From Lacticaseibacillus yichunensis (GTDB taxonomy: Bacteria; Bacillota; Bacilli; Lactobacillales; Lactobacillaceae): 64,000 bases of DNA. Shown one piece after another: positions 56,516 through 64,000 of this stretch. Position 1 is the stretch's first letter; every line of letters starts with the position of its first letter. The notes beneath the pieces were generated by a model. That model ran no database searches, had not been told where the DNA came from, and worked only from the letters and a program-made list of their open reading frames with translations. The stretch lies in contig NZ_RHOG01000001.1 of NCBI RefSeq assembly GCF_003946405.1, positions 1-64,000 on the forward strand, in the 5' to 3' direction. A program made the translations under genes and the position numbers.

Positions 56516-58912
56516 CTACTTCTCCTGTCCACCGCGTGCCGGCAGCGCGTGCCAGATCTCCTTGGCGTACCGCCGCACCGTGTCGTCTGCGGAAAAACGG
56601 CCACTGGCGGCAATGTTTTGCAGCGCCACCGCCGCCCAGCCGTGTGGATCCGTCCACAGTTGGTCAAGCGCCCGCGAGGCATGAACATAACTGGCATAAT
56701 CGGCCAGCACAAAATATTCATCATGATCGACCAGCAGCGAGTCATAAATCGTGTGCCCCGCCGATCCCAGCGGCAACGACCCGTCGATCAGCATCCCCAG
56801 ACTTTTTTTCAAACGCGGGTCGGCTTCGGCAATCGCAGCCGGGTCATACCCTGCTGCCCGGCGCGCCGCCACTTCCTCGGCGGTCATGCCAAACAGCGCG
56901 ATGTTCGACGTGCCCACTGCTTCGGTGATCTCAATGTTGGCCCCATCTAGGGTGGCCAAGGTGATCGCGCCATCGGTCATCAATTTCATGTTCGACGTCC
57001 CGCTTGCCTCCATGCCGGCCAGCGAGATCTGCTCGGAAATATCCGCAGCCGGCACGATCTTTTCCGCAAGCGAGACATTGTAATTCGGCAAAAACGCGAC
57101 CTGTAGTGCCCCATTCACGGTCGGGTCGTGATTCACGAGGTCGGCAACGGTGTTGATCAATTTGATGATATCTTTGGCGTAGGTATAACTCGGCGCGGCC
57201 TTTGCGGCAAAAATGTGCAGCCGGGCCGGCCGGGTTTCCCCTGCCCGCAGCGCCTGATACGCCTCCAAAATGCCGAGCACATGCAAAAGCTGCCTTTTAT
57301 AGGCGTGCATCCGCTTGATCTGCACGTCAAAAATCATGGCCGGCGACACCGTCAGCCCCAGCGTCTCTTGAATGTAGCCGGCCAGCGCGACCTTGTTGGC
57401 CTGTTTCGCTGCGATCAGCGCATCCAGGACAGCCGGGTCGTCCAGCTTGTCAGCCAATCCAGCAATCTCCCGTGCTTCTGTCCGCCAGCGCGGGCCGATC
57501 TGCCGGTCAAGCAGACTGGCCAGCGGCGCGTCGGCGAGTTGGAGCCACCGCCGCGGCGTGATGCCATTTGTTTTGTTCACAAAGCGGGCGGGAAAAATGG
57601 TGGCCAGTTCCTTGAGCGTTTGCGTCTTCAGCAATTGCGTGTGCAACTTGGCCACGCCGTTAACGGTGTGGCTGCCGATCACGGCCAGCGCCGCCATTTT
57701 GATCTGCCCATCGATGATTGGCGCGGCGCGATCCACCAACAACTGCCCAAACGGCCCCGTGTAGCGCAGGCGAAAGCGGCGGTCGATCTCTTGAATCAAT
57801 TGCCAAAGCCTTGGCAACTGCGCCGCAAGCAGATCCACCGGCCATTGTTCCAGCGCCTCGGGCAACAGCGTGTGGTTGGTGTAGGACAGCGTTGCGACCG
57901 TGGTCTGCCAGGCGCTTTCCCAACTGAGATGATGCTCATCCAAAAGCAGGCGCATCAGCTCAGCCACCGCCAGCGCCGGATGCGTATCATTGATGTGGAC
58001 CGCAACATATTTTGGCAGCTGCAGCACGCTTTTATGATATTTGAGAAAATGCGCGACAATGCTCTGCAGCCCAGCCGACACGAAAAAATATTCCTGGCGC
58101 AGGCGCAGCTCCTGGCCGGCAAGATTGGAATCGTCCGGATAGAGCGTCTCGGTGATCGCGGTGATGCGCGCCCGCGCCGCCGCGGTCAGCACTTCCGGCG
58201 CATCCGGAACGGGCTCGGCGTGCCACAGCCGCATGGTGTTGATGCGCGGCTGGTGATAGCCGATGATCGCCGTGTCATAAGGCACCGCAAAGACTTCCTC
58301 GACCCCGCGATAGACCGGCGTGATCTGGCCGAGCCGGTCGCGGTCGAGTAACACCTCCCCGCCGAAGCGCACGATCACTGCCCGGTCGGCCTTGCGCGTC
58401 TTCCACACATCCGCATCGCGCAGCCAGTCATCCGGCAGCTCGACTTGATAGCCATCCACAAAGCGCTGTTCGAACAAGCCTTGATCATAGCGAATGCCAT
58501 TGCCATTGCCGACAATGCCCACCGCCGCCATCGCGTCCAAAAAGGCGGATCCTAGCCGCCCCAAACCGCCGTTGCCAAGGCCCGGTTCGGTCTCTTCGGC
58601 ATATAACGCGGCGGGGTCAAGACCAAGCGCGCGCAGCCCCGCCTCAACGGGTTCGAGAATCCCTAGGTTCAACAAATTGGACGCAAGCAGGCGCCCCGGC
58701 ATAAACTCGATGGCAAAATAATAGACCTGCTTTTGACCCCGCTCGTCGGCCCCGTGTTTGGCCGCCGCCCATGTCGGTCCGGCCAGCCCTTTCACCACAA
58801 ACGCCAGGGCTTGATATTGCTGGCGCGGCGGCAGCTCCTCCAGCGAATCCGCAAATAGCGTGATGGCTGCCTCATGCAATAATTGACTCACTTGGTCTTT
58901 TGTCAGATTCAT
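56516..58912 (-). CDS. glgP: Glycogen phosphorylase
   Basis: A 798-residue PLP enzyme releasing glucose 1-phosphate from glycogen. Hallmarks are AEETEPGLGNGGLGRLGSAF, the glycogen-phosphorylase segment VNKTNGITPRRWL, and the PLP-Lys region MEASGTSNMKLMTDGAITL. Length is normal for the bacterial enzyme. Last gene of the operon glgB-glgC-glgD-glgA-glgP, 4 bases after glgA. Confidence 0.97.
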   Translation of the reverse strand: MNLTKDQVSQLLHEAAITLFADSLEELPPRQQYQALAFVVKGLAGPTWAAAKHGADERGQKQVYYFAIEFMPGRLLASNLLNLGILEPVEAGLRALGLDPAALYAEETEPGLGNGGLGRLGSAFLDAMAAVGIVGNGNGIRYDQGLFEQRFVDGYQVELPDDWLRDADVWKTRKADRAVIVRFGGEVLLDRDRLGQITPVYRGVEEVFAVPYDTAIIGYHQPRINTMRLWHAEPVPDAPEVLTAAARARITAITETLYPDDSNLAGQELRLRQEYFFVSAGLQSIVAHFLKYHKSVLQLPKYVAVHINDTHPALAVAELMRLLLDEHHLSWESAWQTTVATLSYTNHTLLPEALEQWPVDLLAAQLPRLWQLIQEIDRRFRLRYTGPFGQLLVDRAAPIIDGQIKMAALAVIGSHTVNGVAKLHTQLLKTQTLKELATIFPARFVNKTNGITPRRWLQLADAPLASLLDRQIGPRWRTEAREIAGLADKLDDPAVLDALIAAKQANKVALAGYIQETLGLTVSPAMIFDVQIKRMHAYKRQLLHVLGILEAYQALRAGETRPARLHIFAAKAAPSYTYAKDIIKLINTVADLVNHDPTVNGALQVAFLPNYNVSLAEKIVPAADISEQISLAGMEASGTSNMKLMTDGAITLATLDGANIEITEAVGTSNIALFGMTAEEVAARRAAGYDPAAIAEADPRLKKSLGMLIDGSLPLGSAGHTIYDSLLVDHDEYFVLADYASYVHASRALDQLWTDPHGWAAVALQNIAASGRFSADDTVRRYAKEIWHALPARGGQEK

Positions 58913-58916
58913 GAAG

Positions 58917-60362
58917 TCACTCCTGTCCGGTCAGCTCGCGGTAACCCACAAGATATTCTTGGGCCGCGATCGCCCAATCAAAGTCCTCTGCCATCGCGTG
59001 GTGTTGCAACCCCTGGTACACCAGCGGCTGGTCGCGGTAAATGGCCGCCGCCCACAGCAACATTTTGCCTAAGGTCGCTGGGGCGAAATCGGCGAAGGAA
59101 AAACCGGTGCCGCTCCCATCGCGCGGATCAAACGGCCGGACCGAATCGCGCAGGCCGCCTGTTTCATGCACGATCGGAATCGTGCCGTACCGCATCGCCA
59201 TCATCTGGGCAAGGCCGCTGGGTTCAAAGGCGCTTGGCATCACAAAATAATCCGCCCCGCCGTAGATCTGCTGCGCAAGCGTGACGTCAAACCCGATCAC
59301 CGTCGCCATTTGCGCCGGAAACTGATGGGCAAGCGCCTGAAACGCCGATTCCAGCCCTGGCTCACCGGTGCCCAGCAACACAACTTGCGCGTGGCTGCCG
59401 GCCAGTAAGGTGCCAAGCGCCTGGACCAGCAAGCCCATGCCTTTTTGGTCGGTCAACCGACTGACCACCCCAAACAACGGCGCCTCGCTGGCCGGCAGAT
59501 CGACGCGTTGTTGCAGCGCCAATTTATCCGCCGCTTTGCCGCTGAGATTGAAGCGGTCAAACGGCGCGGCCAACGCCGGATCCGTGAGCGGATCGTACAG
59601 CGCCGTGTCGATGCCGTTCAAAATGCCGATCAGTTTGCCCCGCTGGCGGCGCAGGGTGCCATCCAGATGCTCGCCAAATGCCGGCGTCAGGATCTCGGCG
59701 GCATAACTCGGCGACACCGTGGACACCCGGTCGGCAAAATTGATGCCGCCCTTCAGGTAATTGACCTGTCCATCCTGTGCAAAGCCATCGTCGTTGAAAA
59801 ATTGGCGGCCGATGCCAAACACATCATCGAGCACTGCGGCGCCAAACCACCCCTGAAACTGCAGGTTGTGAATGGTTAGCTGAGTTTTGATCTTGGCCAG
59901 TGGCTGGACCCAACTGTATTTGTCCTTGAGCAGCACCGGAATCATCGCGGTGTGCCAATCGTTGACATGCAAAATATCTGGAATGAAATCCAGCACCTGC
60001 AGCATCTCGATCACGGCCAGCGAGAAAAAGCCGAACCGGCCGCCGTCGTCCCAATCGCCGTAAATGTGGTCCCGGCCGAAGAATTCCTCGTTGTCGATCA
60101 AATACACGGGCACCGCCCCGAGCTTCAGGCACTTGATGCCGACAAACACATCGCGCTGGCCAAACCGAAGCGTGAAATGAGCCAGCTCCTGGACCTCTTT
60201 TTGAAAAAGGGGCGGCATCAGTTGCCCGTAATAGGGGAGCACCACCCGCACGTCGACGCCGGTCTTGGCCAAAGCTTGTGGCAACGCATAGGCGACATCC
60301 CCCAAGCCGCCTGTTTTATAAAACGGTGCGCTTTCCGCCGCCGCAAACAGCACTTTAAGCAT
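58917..60362 (-). CDS. glgA: Glycogen synthase (ADP-glucose)
   Basis: A 481-residue GT5 glucosyltransferase that extends glycogen with glucose from ADP-glucose. The N-terminal motif AESAPFYKTGGLGDVAYALP contains KTGGL; HVNDWHTAMIPVLLK and the C-terminal SAFEPSGLAQMMAMRYGTIP with the Glu pair are conserved. The ATG at 60362 follows AGGAGG and overlaps the glgD stop by 8 bases, so the genes are coupled. Confidence 0.96.
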   Translation of the reverse strand: MLKVLFAAAESAPFYKTGGLGDVAYALPQALAKTGVDVRVVLPYYGQLMPPLFQKEVQELAHFTLRFGQRDVFVGIKCLKLGAVPVYLIDNEEFFGRDHIYGDWDDGGRFGFFSLAVIEMLQVLDFIPDILHVNDWHTAMIPVLLKDKYSWVQPLAKIKTQLTIHNLQFQGWFGAAVLDDVFGIGRQFFNDDGFAQDGQVNYLKGGINFADRVSTVSPSYAAEILTPAFGEHLDGTLRRQRGKLIGILNGIDTALYDPLTDPALAAPFDRFNLSGKAADKLALQQRVDLPASEAPLFGVVSRLTDQKGMGLLVQALGTLLAGSHAQVVLLGTGEPGLESAFQALAHQFPAQMATVIGFDVTLAQQIYGGADYFVMPSAFEPSGLAQMMAMRYGTIPIVHETGGLRDSVRPFDPRDGSGTGFSFADFAPATLGKMLLWAAAIYRDQPLVYQGLQHHAMAEDFDWAIAAQEYLVGYRELTGQE

Positions 60363-61521
60363 GGGTGTTCGCCTCCTGATCAAGCGGCTTGAACACGGTC
60401 TGATTTTTACTTAACACTAGCGGCGCCTCCGCCGTGCCTTCGATCACCAGATTGGGTCCGATCACCACGCCCTTATCCAAGATCGCATGGCGCACCAAGG
60501 AGCCATTGGAGATCTTGCTCCCTTGCATCACCACGCTGTCTTCCACCACGGCGCCGCGATGCACGGTGACGTTACGCGAGATCACGCTGCGGGCGACGCT
60601 CCCTTCGATGAATCCGCCGGTCCCAAGCAGGCTGCCACTCACCTTTGACTCATGGGCAAAAAAGGTCGGCACCTCGTTTTTACTTTTGGTCAAAATAGGA
60701 ATGGAGCTGTAGAGCAGCGATTGAAAATTGCGCTCCTGCAGCATTCTCATATTCGCCTGATAATACCGATCGACCGCATTGATCAAGGCCAGGTACCCCG
60801 TGTATTCAAAGGCGTTGGCATTTTGCTCCAGCACCGCATCGCGCAACAATTCAGGCAGGCGCGCGAATTCACCGGCGGCACTGGCCTGATCCAAAAGATC
60901 CAGCAGATAGACTGTGTCCAGCAGATACACTTCCATGAAGCGTGGCAATTTTTCTTCATGGCCAGAGAGGCTCTGCTGGGAGGCATTCAGCACGGCGCTG
61001 GCGGTGCTTAGCTCGGACAGCGTCAGCAGCGGATCATCGGCGCGGACGCGATTCGGCGTCACATTTTTATACAACGCGGTGATCGAGCTGGAGCCCAGTT
61101 TGTGGTAAGCGAGCACCGCCGCCAAGTCGATGTTGGCCACGTTGCGCGCGCCCATCACCACGGTGTAAGGCGCGCCGGACCGCCGCAGAAACTGGCTGTA
61201 GTTGTCATAATAGCGGGTGCGCAGCTCCGCATTCGCGTAATCGCGCGTCGCCACATACGGAAAGAGAAAAGCGCCGCCTTGAATAAGGTCCAGATTCCAC
61301 GCCTCGCCGCTGCGCACATGATCTTGCACAGAGCGGCTGGAGCGCGGCATGAACAGCCCGACACTATACACATTGGCCCGGGCCACCGCCGACAGCGGAA
61401 AATCGATCAGGCGGTAGCGCCCGGCAAACGGCAATGTCCCAATGGGCCGCGCCGCCGTCAACGACCCCAGCGCGCCGTCTTCGTTGAGATCGATGATCGC
61501 CGCAATTTCACCTTTTTTCAT
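60355..61521 (-). CDS. glgD: Glucose-1-phosphate adenylyltransferase regulatory subunit GlgD
   Basis: A 388-residue homologue of GlgC lacking its catalytic features. The usual GGxGxRL loop is replaced by [20 protein letters not shown]. The sugar-nucleotide fold remains ([20 protein letters not shown]) with a left-handed beta-helix tail ([20 protein letters not shown]). In Firmicutes it pairs with GlgC to form the active enzyme. Start overlaps the glgC stop as ATGA. Confidence 0.95.
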   Translation of the reverse strand: MKKGEIAAIIDLNEDGALGSLTAARPIGTLPFAGRYRLIDFPLSAVARANVYSVGLFMPRSSRSVQDHVRSGEAWNLDLIQGGAFLFPYVATRDYANAELRTRYYDNYSQFLRRSGAPYTVVMGARNVANIDLAAVLAYHKLGSSSITALYKNVTPNRVRADDPLLTLSELSTASAVLNASQQSLSGHEEKLPRFMEVYLLDTVYLLDLLDQASAAGEFARLPELLRDAVLEQNANAFEYTGYLALINAVDRYYQANMRMLQERNFQSLLYSSIPILTKSKNEVPTFFAHESKVSGSLLGTGGFIEGSVARSVISRNVTVHRGAVVEDSVVMQGSKISNGSLVRHAILDKGVVIGPNLVIEGTAEAPLVLSKNQTVFKPLDQEANTHA

Positions 61522-62659
61522 TCCTTTTCCCTCCGTCCGACCACTTCGCCATAGCCGACGACCGCGATCTCGTTTTCCGTGCCGATCACCTCGCCGCCAT
61601 CCCCCACCACCGCATTTTCACCGATGATCGCATGGTCGATGTGGACATTCTTGCCGATCACCGCATCCGGCATCACCATGGTGTCCTTGATCACCGCCCC
61701 TTCGCCGACCTTGACGTTGCGTGAAATAATGCTGTGGATGATGGTGCCCGCGATGAAGGCGCCATCGACCACCATCGCCCGGTCAAGCGTCGCAGAGGTG
61801 GTGACAAAAAGCGGTGGATTGGCATCGGCTTGCGAGTAAATGCGCCAGCTGCGATCCGCGATATTCAGCGAGTTGTGCGGAGACAAAAATTCCATGTTCG
61901 CCTCCCACAGCGAGTGAATCGTGCCGACATCCTTCCAGTAGCCGTGAAAGGCGTAGGCATAAGTCGGCTCGTTGTGCGCCAAATAGGCAGGAATCACGTC
62001 CTTACCAAAATCCTCAAGGCCGCTGCCGGTCGCATAACTTTCCGTCAGATAACGGCGAAGCGTGTCCCAGTTGAAAATATAGATGCCCATCGACGCCAAG
62101 TTGCTTTTTGGCTTGGCCGGCTTTTCCTCAAACTCGATGATGCGCTCGGTGTCATCGGTGTTCATGATGCCAAACCGAGTCGCCTCATCCATCGACACCG
62201 GCATCACCCCCACCGTCAGCGCCGCCTTTTTGGCCTTGTGCTGCGCCAACATCTGCTCATAATCCATTTTGTAAATATGATCCCCCGAAAGAATGAGCAA
62301 ATACTCTGGGGCATATGAATCGATGTAGGCAATATTTTGATAGATCGCATGGGCGGTGCCTTCGAAAAATTTTTCGCCTTCGCTGGACGCATAAGGTTGC
62401 AAGATCGTAACGCCGGCGCCGCGCTCATTGAGCCCCCAACTCGCCCCGTTTTGCACATGCCGGTTGAGTTCCAGCGGCTGGTACTGCGTGATCACCCCTA
62501 CTGTGTCCACGCCGGAATTGCTCAGATTGCTCAAGGTAAAATCGATGATCCGATACCGGCCGCCAAACGGAACGGACGGTTTGGCCGTGCTTTTTGTCAA
62601 CTTGCCGAGCCGCGTCCCTGACCGCCCGCCAAGATCATCCCCAACATTTCTGTTGCCAT
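61518..62659 (-). pseudogene. glgC: Frameshifted glucose-1-phosphate adenylyltransferase GlgC
   Basis: The natural start, ATG at 62659 (GAGGGG five bases upstream), reads [15 protein letters not shown] and then goes out of frame and stops a few codons later. The remaining ~370 codons, [20 protein letters not shown] onward, are in another frame and intact to 61518. One base is missing between 62616 and 62615, inside the nucleotide-binding loop GGQGTRL. All later motifs ([30 protein letters not shown], beta-helix tail) are preserved. The enzyme should make ADP-glucose for GlgA; without it the operon could not supply its substrate. An assembly error is a real alternative. Confidence 0.8.
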
Positions 62660-62707
62660 ATAGACCCCTCTTTTCGCTGGCGACTGACCCGCCGCCGGTT
62701 CCCCCTG

Positions 62708-64000
62708 TCATTTTCCATTCATGCCTGCCCCACCGACGCGATGCGGCACCAAGATCAACGCGCCCATGGCCGGCAATGTCACCCGCACGCTGTCGGGCTG
62801 GCCTCGCAGCGGCTTGCCCGTCGGCTTGAGGCGGCGCTGCAGGCGCGTCCAGGTCCCGCCAAACACGAGACTTTCCGAGTTGAGCACCACCTCATAGATC
62901 GAAGATGTCGGCACCGGTACAAAAAAGCCGCGCCGCTCCTCCGGCAACAAATTAAGCACGATCACGGCCGCGTCTCCCCGTTTTTTCCCCCAGCGAATAT
63001 AGCTGAGCACATCCGCTTGATCGCCGATCGTCACCGTGAGCCCCGCCGGCACGTGGTACTGTTCAAACAGCGCAGGCAGCGTGCGATACAGTTGCGCCAG
63101 CGTCCGGGTAAAGGTCTGCATGCCGCGGTTCAGCCGATCGCTCAGCGCCGCCCATTCCAGCGCGCTCCAGTCTCGCCATTCTAGGTACTGACCGAATTCA
63201 CCGCCCATGAATAGGAGCTTCTTGCCCGGATGTGTCATCAGCCACGTGACCATCACGCGCAGATTGGCAAACTGGTTGTACCGGTCCCCCGGCATCTTGT
63301 TCATCAAGGAGCGCTTGCCATGCACCACCTCATCATGGGAAAACGGCAAGATGAATTGCTCATCAAATAGGTAAACAAAGCTGAACGTCAGCCAGTCGAT
63401 GTGTGCCTGCCGCGCGTATGGATCCATGGCAAAATAGCGCAGCGTGTCATTCATCCAGCCCATGTTCCATTTGTAATTGAAGCCGAGCCAACCGTCCGCC
63501 ACCGGTTTGGTCACCCCGGGGTACGACGAACTTTCCTCCGCGATCATCAACACATCTGGATGCTGGGCAAAGATTGCCGTGTTCAGCCGCTTCAAAAACG
63601 CGATGCCGGCCAGATCTTCGCAGCCGCCCAGCTCGTTGCGGGTGGTGTCCTTGCCGCTGTCATAATCCAGGTACAGCATGTTCGACACCGCGTCAACACG
63701 CAGGCCGTCCAGGTGCGCCCAGCTCAGCCAGAAATTGGCGCTTGACAGCAGGAAACTTTGCACCGGCGGCGAGCCGAGGTCAAAATTCAGCGTGCCCCAC
63801 CGCTCATTTGCCGCACGATGGGCCTCCTGGTATTCAAATTGGGCCGTGCCGTCATAGCGGGCCAAAGCATCCGTATTTTGAATAAAATGCCCTGGCACCC
63901 AGTCCATGATGACGCCCAGCCCCATCTGATGCGCGGCATCGACCAGCGCGAGAAAATCTTCCGGCGGGCCAAAGCGGCTGGTGGGGGCAAAATAGCCCAT
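62708..64000 (-). CDS. glgB: 1,4-alpha-glucan branching enzyme, C-terminal part (cut by window edge)
   Basis: About 430 residues of a GH13 branching enzyme; the start lies beyond base 64000. Visible catalytic regions are [13 protein letters not shown] (region I), [17 protein letters not shown] with the nucleophile Asp, LMIAEESS with the acid Glu, and [17 protein letters not shown] (region IV), plus the C-terminal all-beta domain ending in [12 protein letters not shown]. It introduces alpha-1,6 branches in glycogen and is first in the glg operon, 48 bases before the natural glgC start. Confidence 0.95.
   Translation of the reverse strand: MGYFAPTSRFGPPEDFLALVDAAHQMGLGVIMDWVPGHFIQNTDALARYDGTAQFEYQEAHRAANERWGTLNFDLGSPPVQSFLLSSANFWLSWAHLDGLRVDAVSNMLYLDYDSGKDTTRNELGGCEDLAGIAFLKRLNTAIFAQHPDVLMIAEESSSYPGVTKPVADGWLGFNYKWNMGWMNDTLRYFAMDPYARQAHIDWLTFSFVYLFDEQFILPFSHDEVVHGKRSLMNKMPGDRYNQFANLRVMVTWLMTHPGKKLLFMGGEFGQYLEWRDWSALEWAALSDRLNRGMQTFTRTLAQLYRTLPALFEQYHVPAGLTVTIGDQADVLSYIRWGKKRGDAAVIVLNLLPEERRGFFVPVPTSSIYEVVLNSESLVFGGTWTRLQRRLKPTGKPLRGQPDSVRVTLPAMGALILVPHRVGGAGMNGK

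Overview
The window looks like chromosome of a high-GC lactic acid bacterium of the family Lactobacillaceae, most likely Lacticaseibacillus or a close relative. The evidence is a pair of secreted cell-wall hydrolases resembling Msp1/p75 and Msp2/p40, an LPXTG adhesin with a KxYKxGKxW-type signal peptide, a Tyr T-box ahead of tyrS, a QueT transporter, FeoA with two fused domains, and strong Shine-Dalgarno sequences throughout. Most of the window is visibly GC-rich. The first ~7 kb is clearly AT-richer and looks acquired.

Layout. 1-6.1 kb (minus strand): a tightly overlapping three-gene restriction-like defence module made of an MmeI-type DNA methyltransferase, a DEAD-like helicase and a GIY-YIG nuclease, followed by a 43-codon remnant. 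6.3-8.9 kb: an EcsC-like protein and guaA, whose 3' end is a known island integration target. 9-13.2 kb: coaA and the feoA-feoB-FeoB-associated iron(II) uptake operon. 13.4-16.1 kb: a sortase-anchored surface protein. 16.3-21.3 kb: thioesterase, HelD, and a Na+/H+ antiporter with TrkA domains. 21.7-25.4 kb: queT, an SDR, a DUF2829 (Tad2-like) protein and a TPM-domain membrane protein. 25.5-28.2 kb: proline iminopeptidase, a lipoprotein and a histidine phosphatase. 28.3-30.8 kb: MarR divergent from an OB-fold protein, an MFS pump and a micro membrane protein. 31-37.8 kb: a BceAB-like ABC exporter, an amino acid permease behind a leader peptide, a broken diacylglycerol-kinase-like gene and panE. 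38.3-43 kb: hflX behind a leader peptide and attenuator, then TetR and a YhgE/Pip protein. 43-47.5 kb: a glutamine-type ABC transporter and two envelope proteins. 47.6-53.7 kb: a Zur-like regulator, a guanylate-kinase homologue, the two peptidoglycan hydrolases and tyrS with its T-box. 54.3-54.65 kb: a probable structured non-coding RNA of unknown family. 54.7-56.4 kb: ArsR and ApbE. 56.5-64 kb: a glycogen operon glgB-C-D-A-P in which glgC carries a frameshift.

The most unusual features are intergenic. At least seven ~120-bp elements at five loci share short conserved ends (AGTYGGGCT at the left, CGCACCC at the right) and fold into long hairpins whose stem sequences differ while pairing is kept. 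All lie in the same orientation. They occur in convergent, co-directional and divergent gaps, so they are not simply terminators. The ~290-nt RNA gene after 54.35 kb, the hflX leader-peptide attenuator and the defence module are the other leading candidates for something new.

Two genes (the diacylglycerol-kinase-like gene and glgC) contain single frameshifts in otherwise well-conserved sequence. These may be true lesions or assembly errors, and the sequence alone cannot tell. No tRNA, rRNA, CRISPR array, transposase or integrase was seen.
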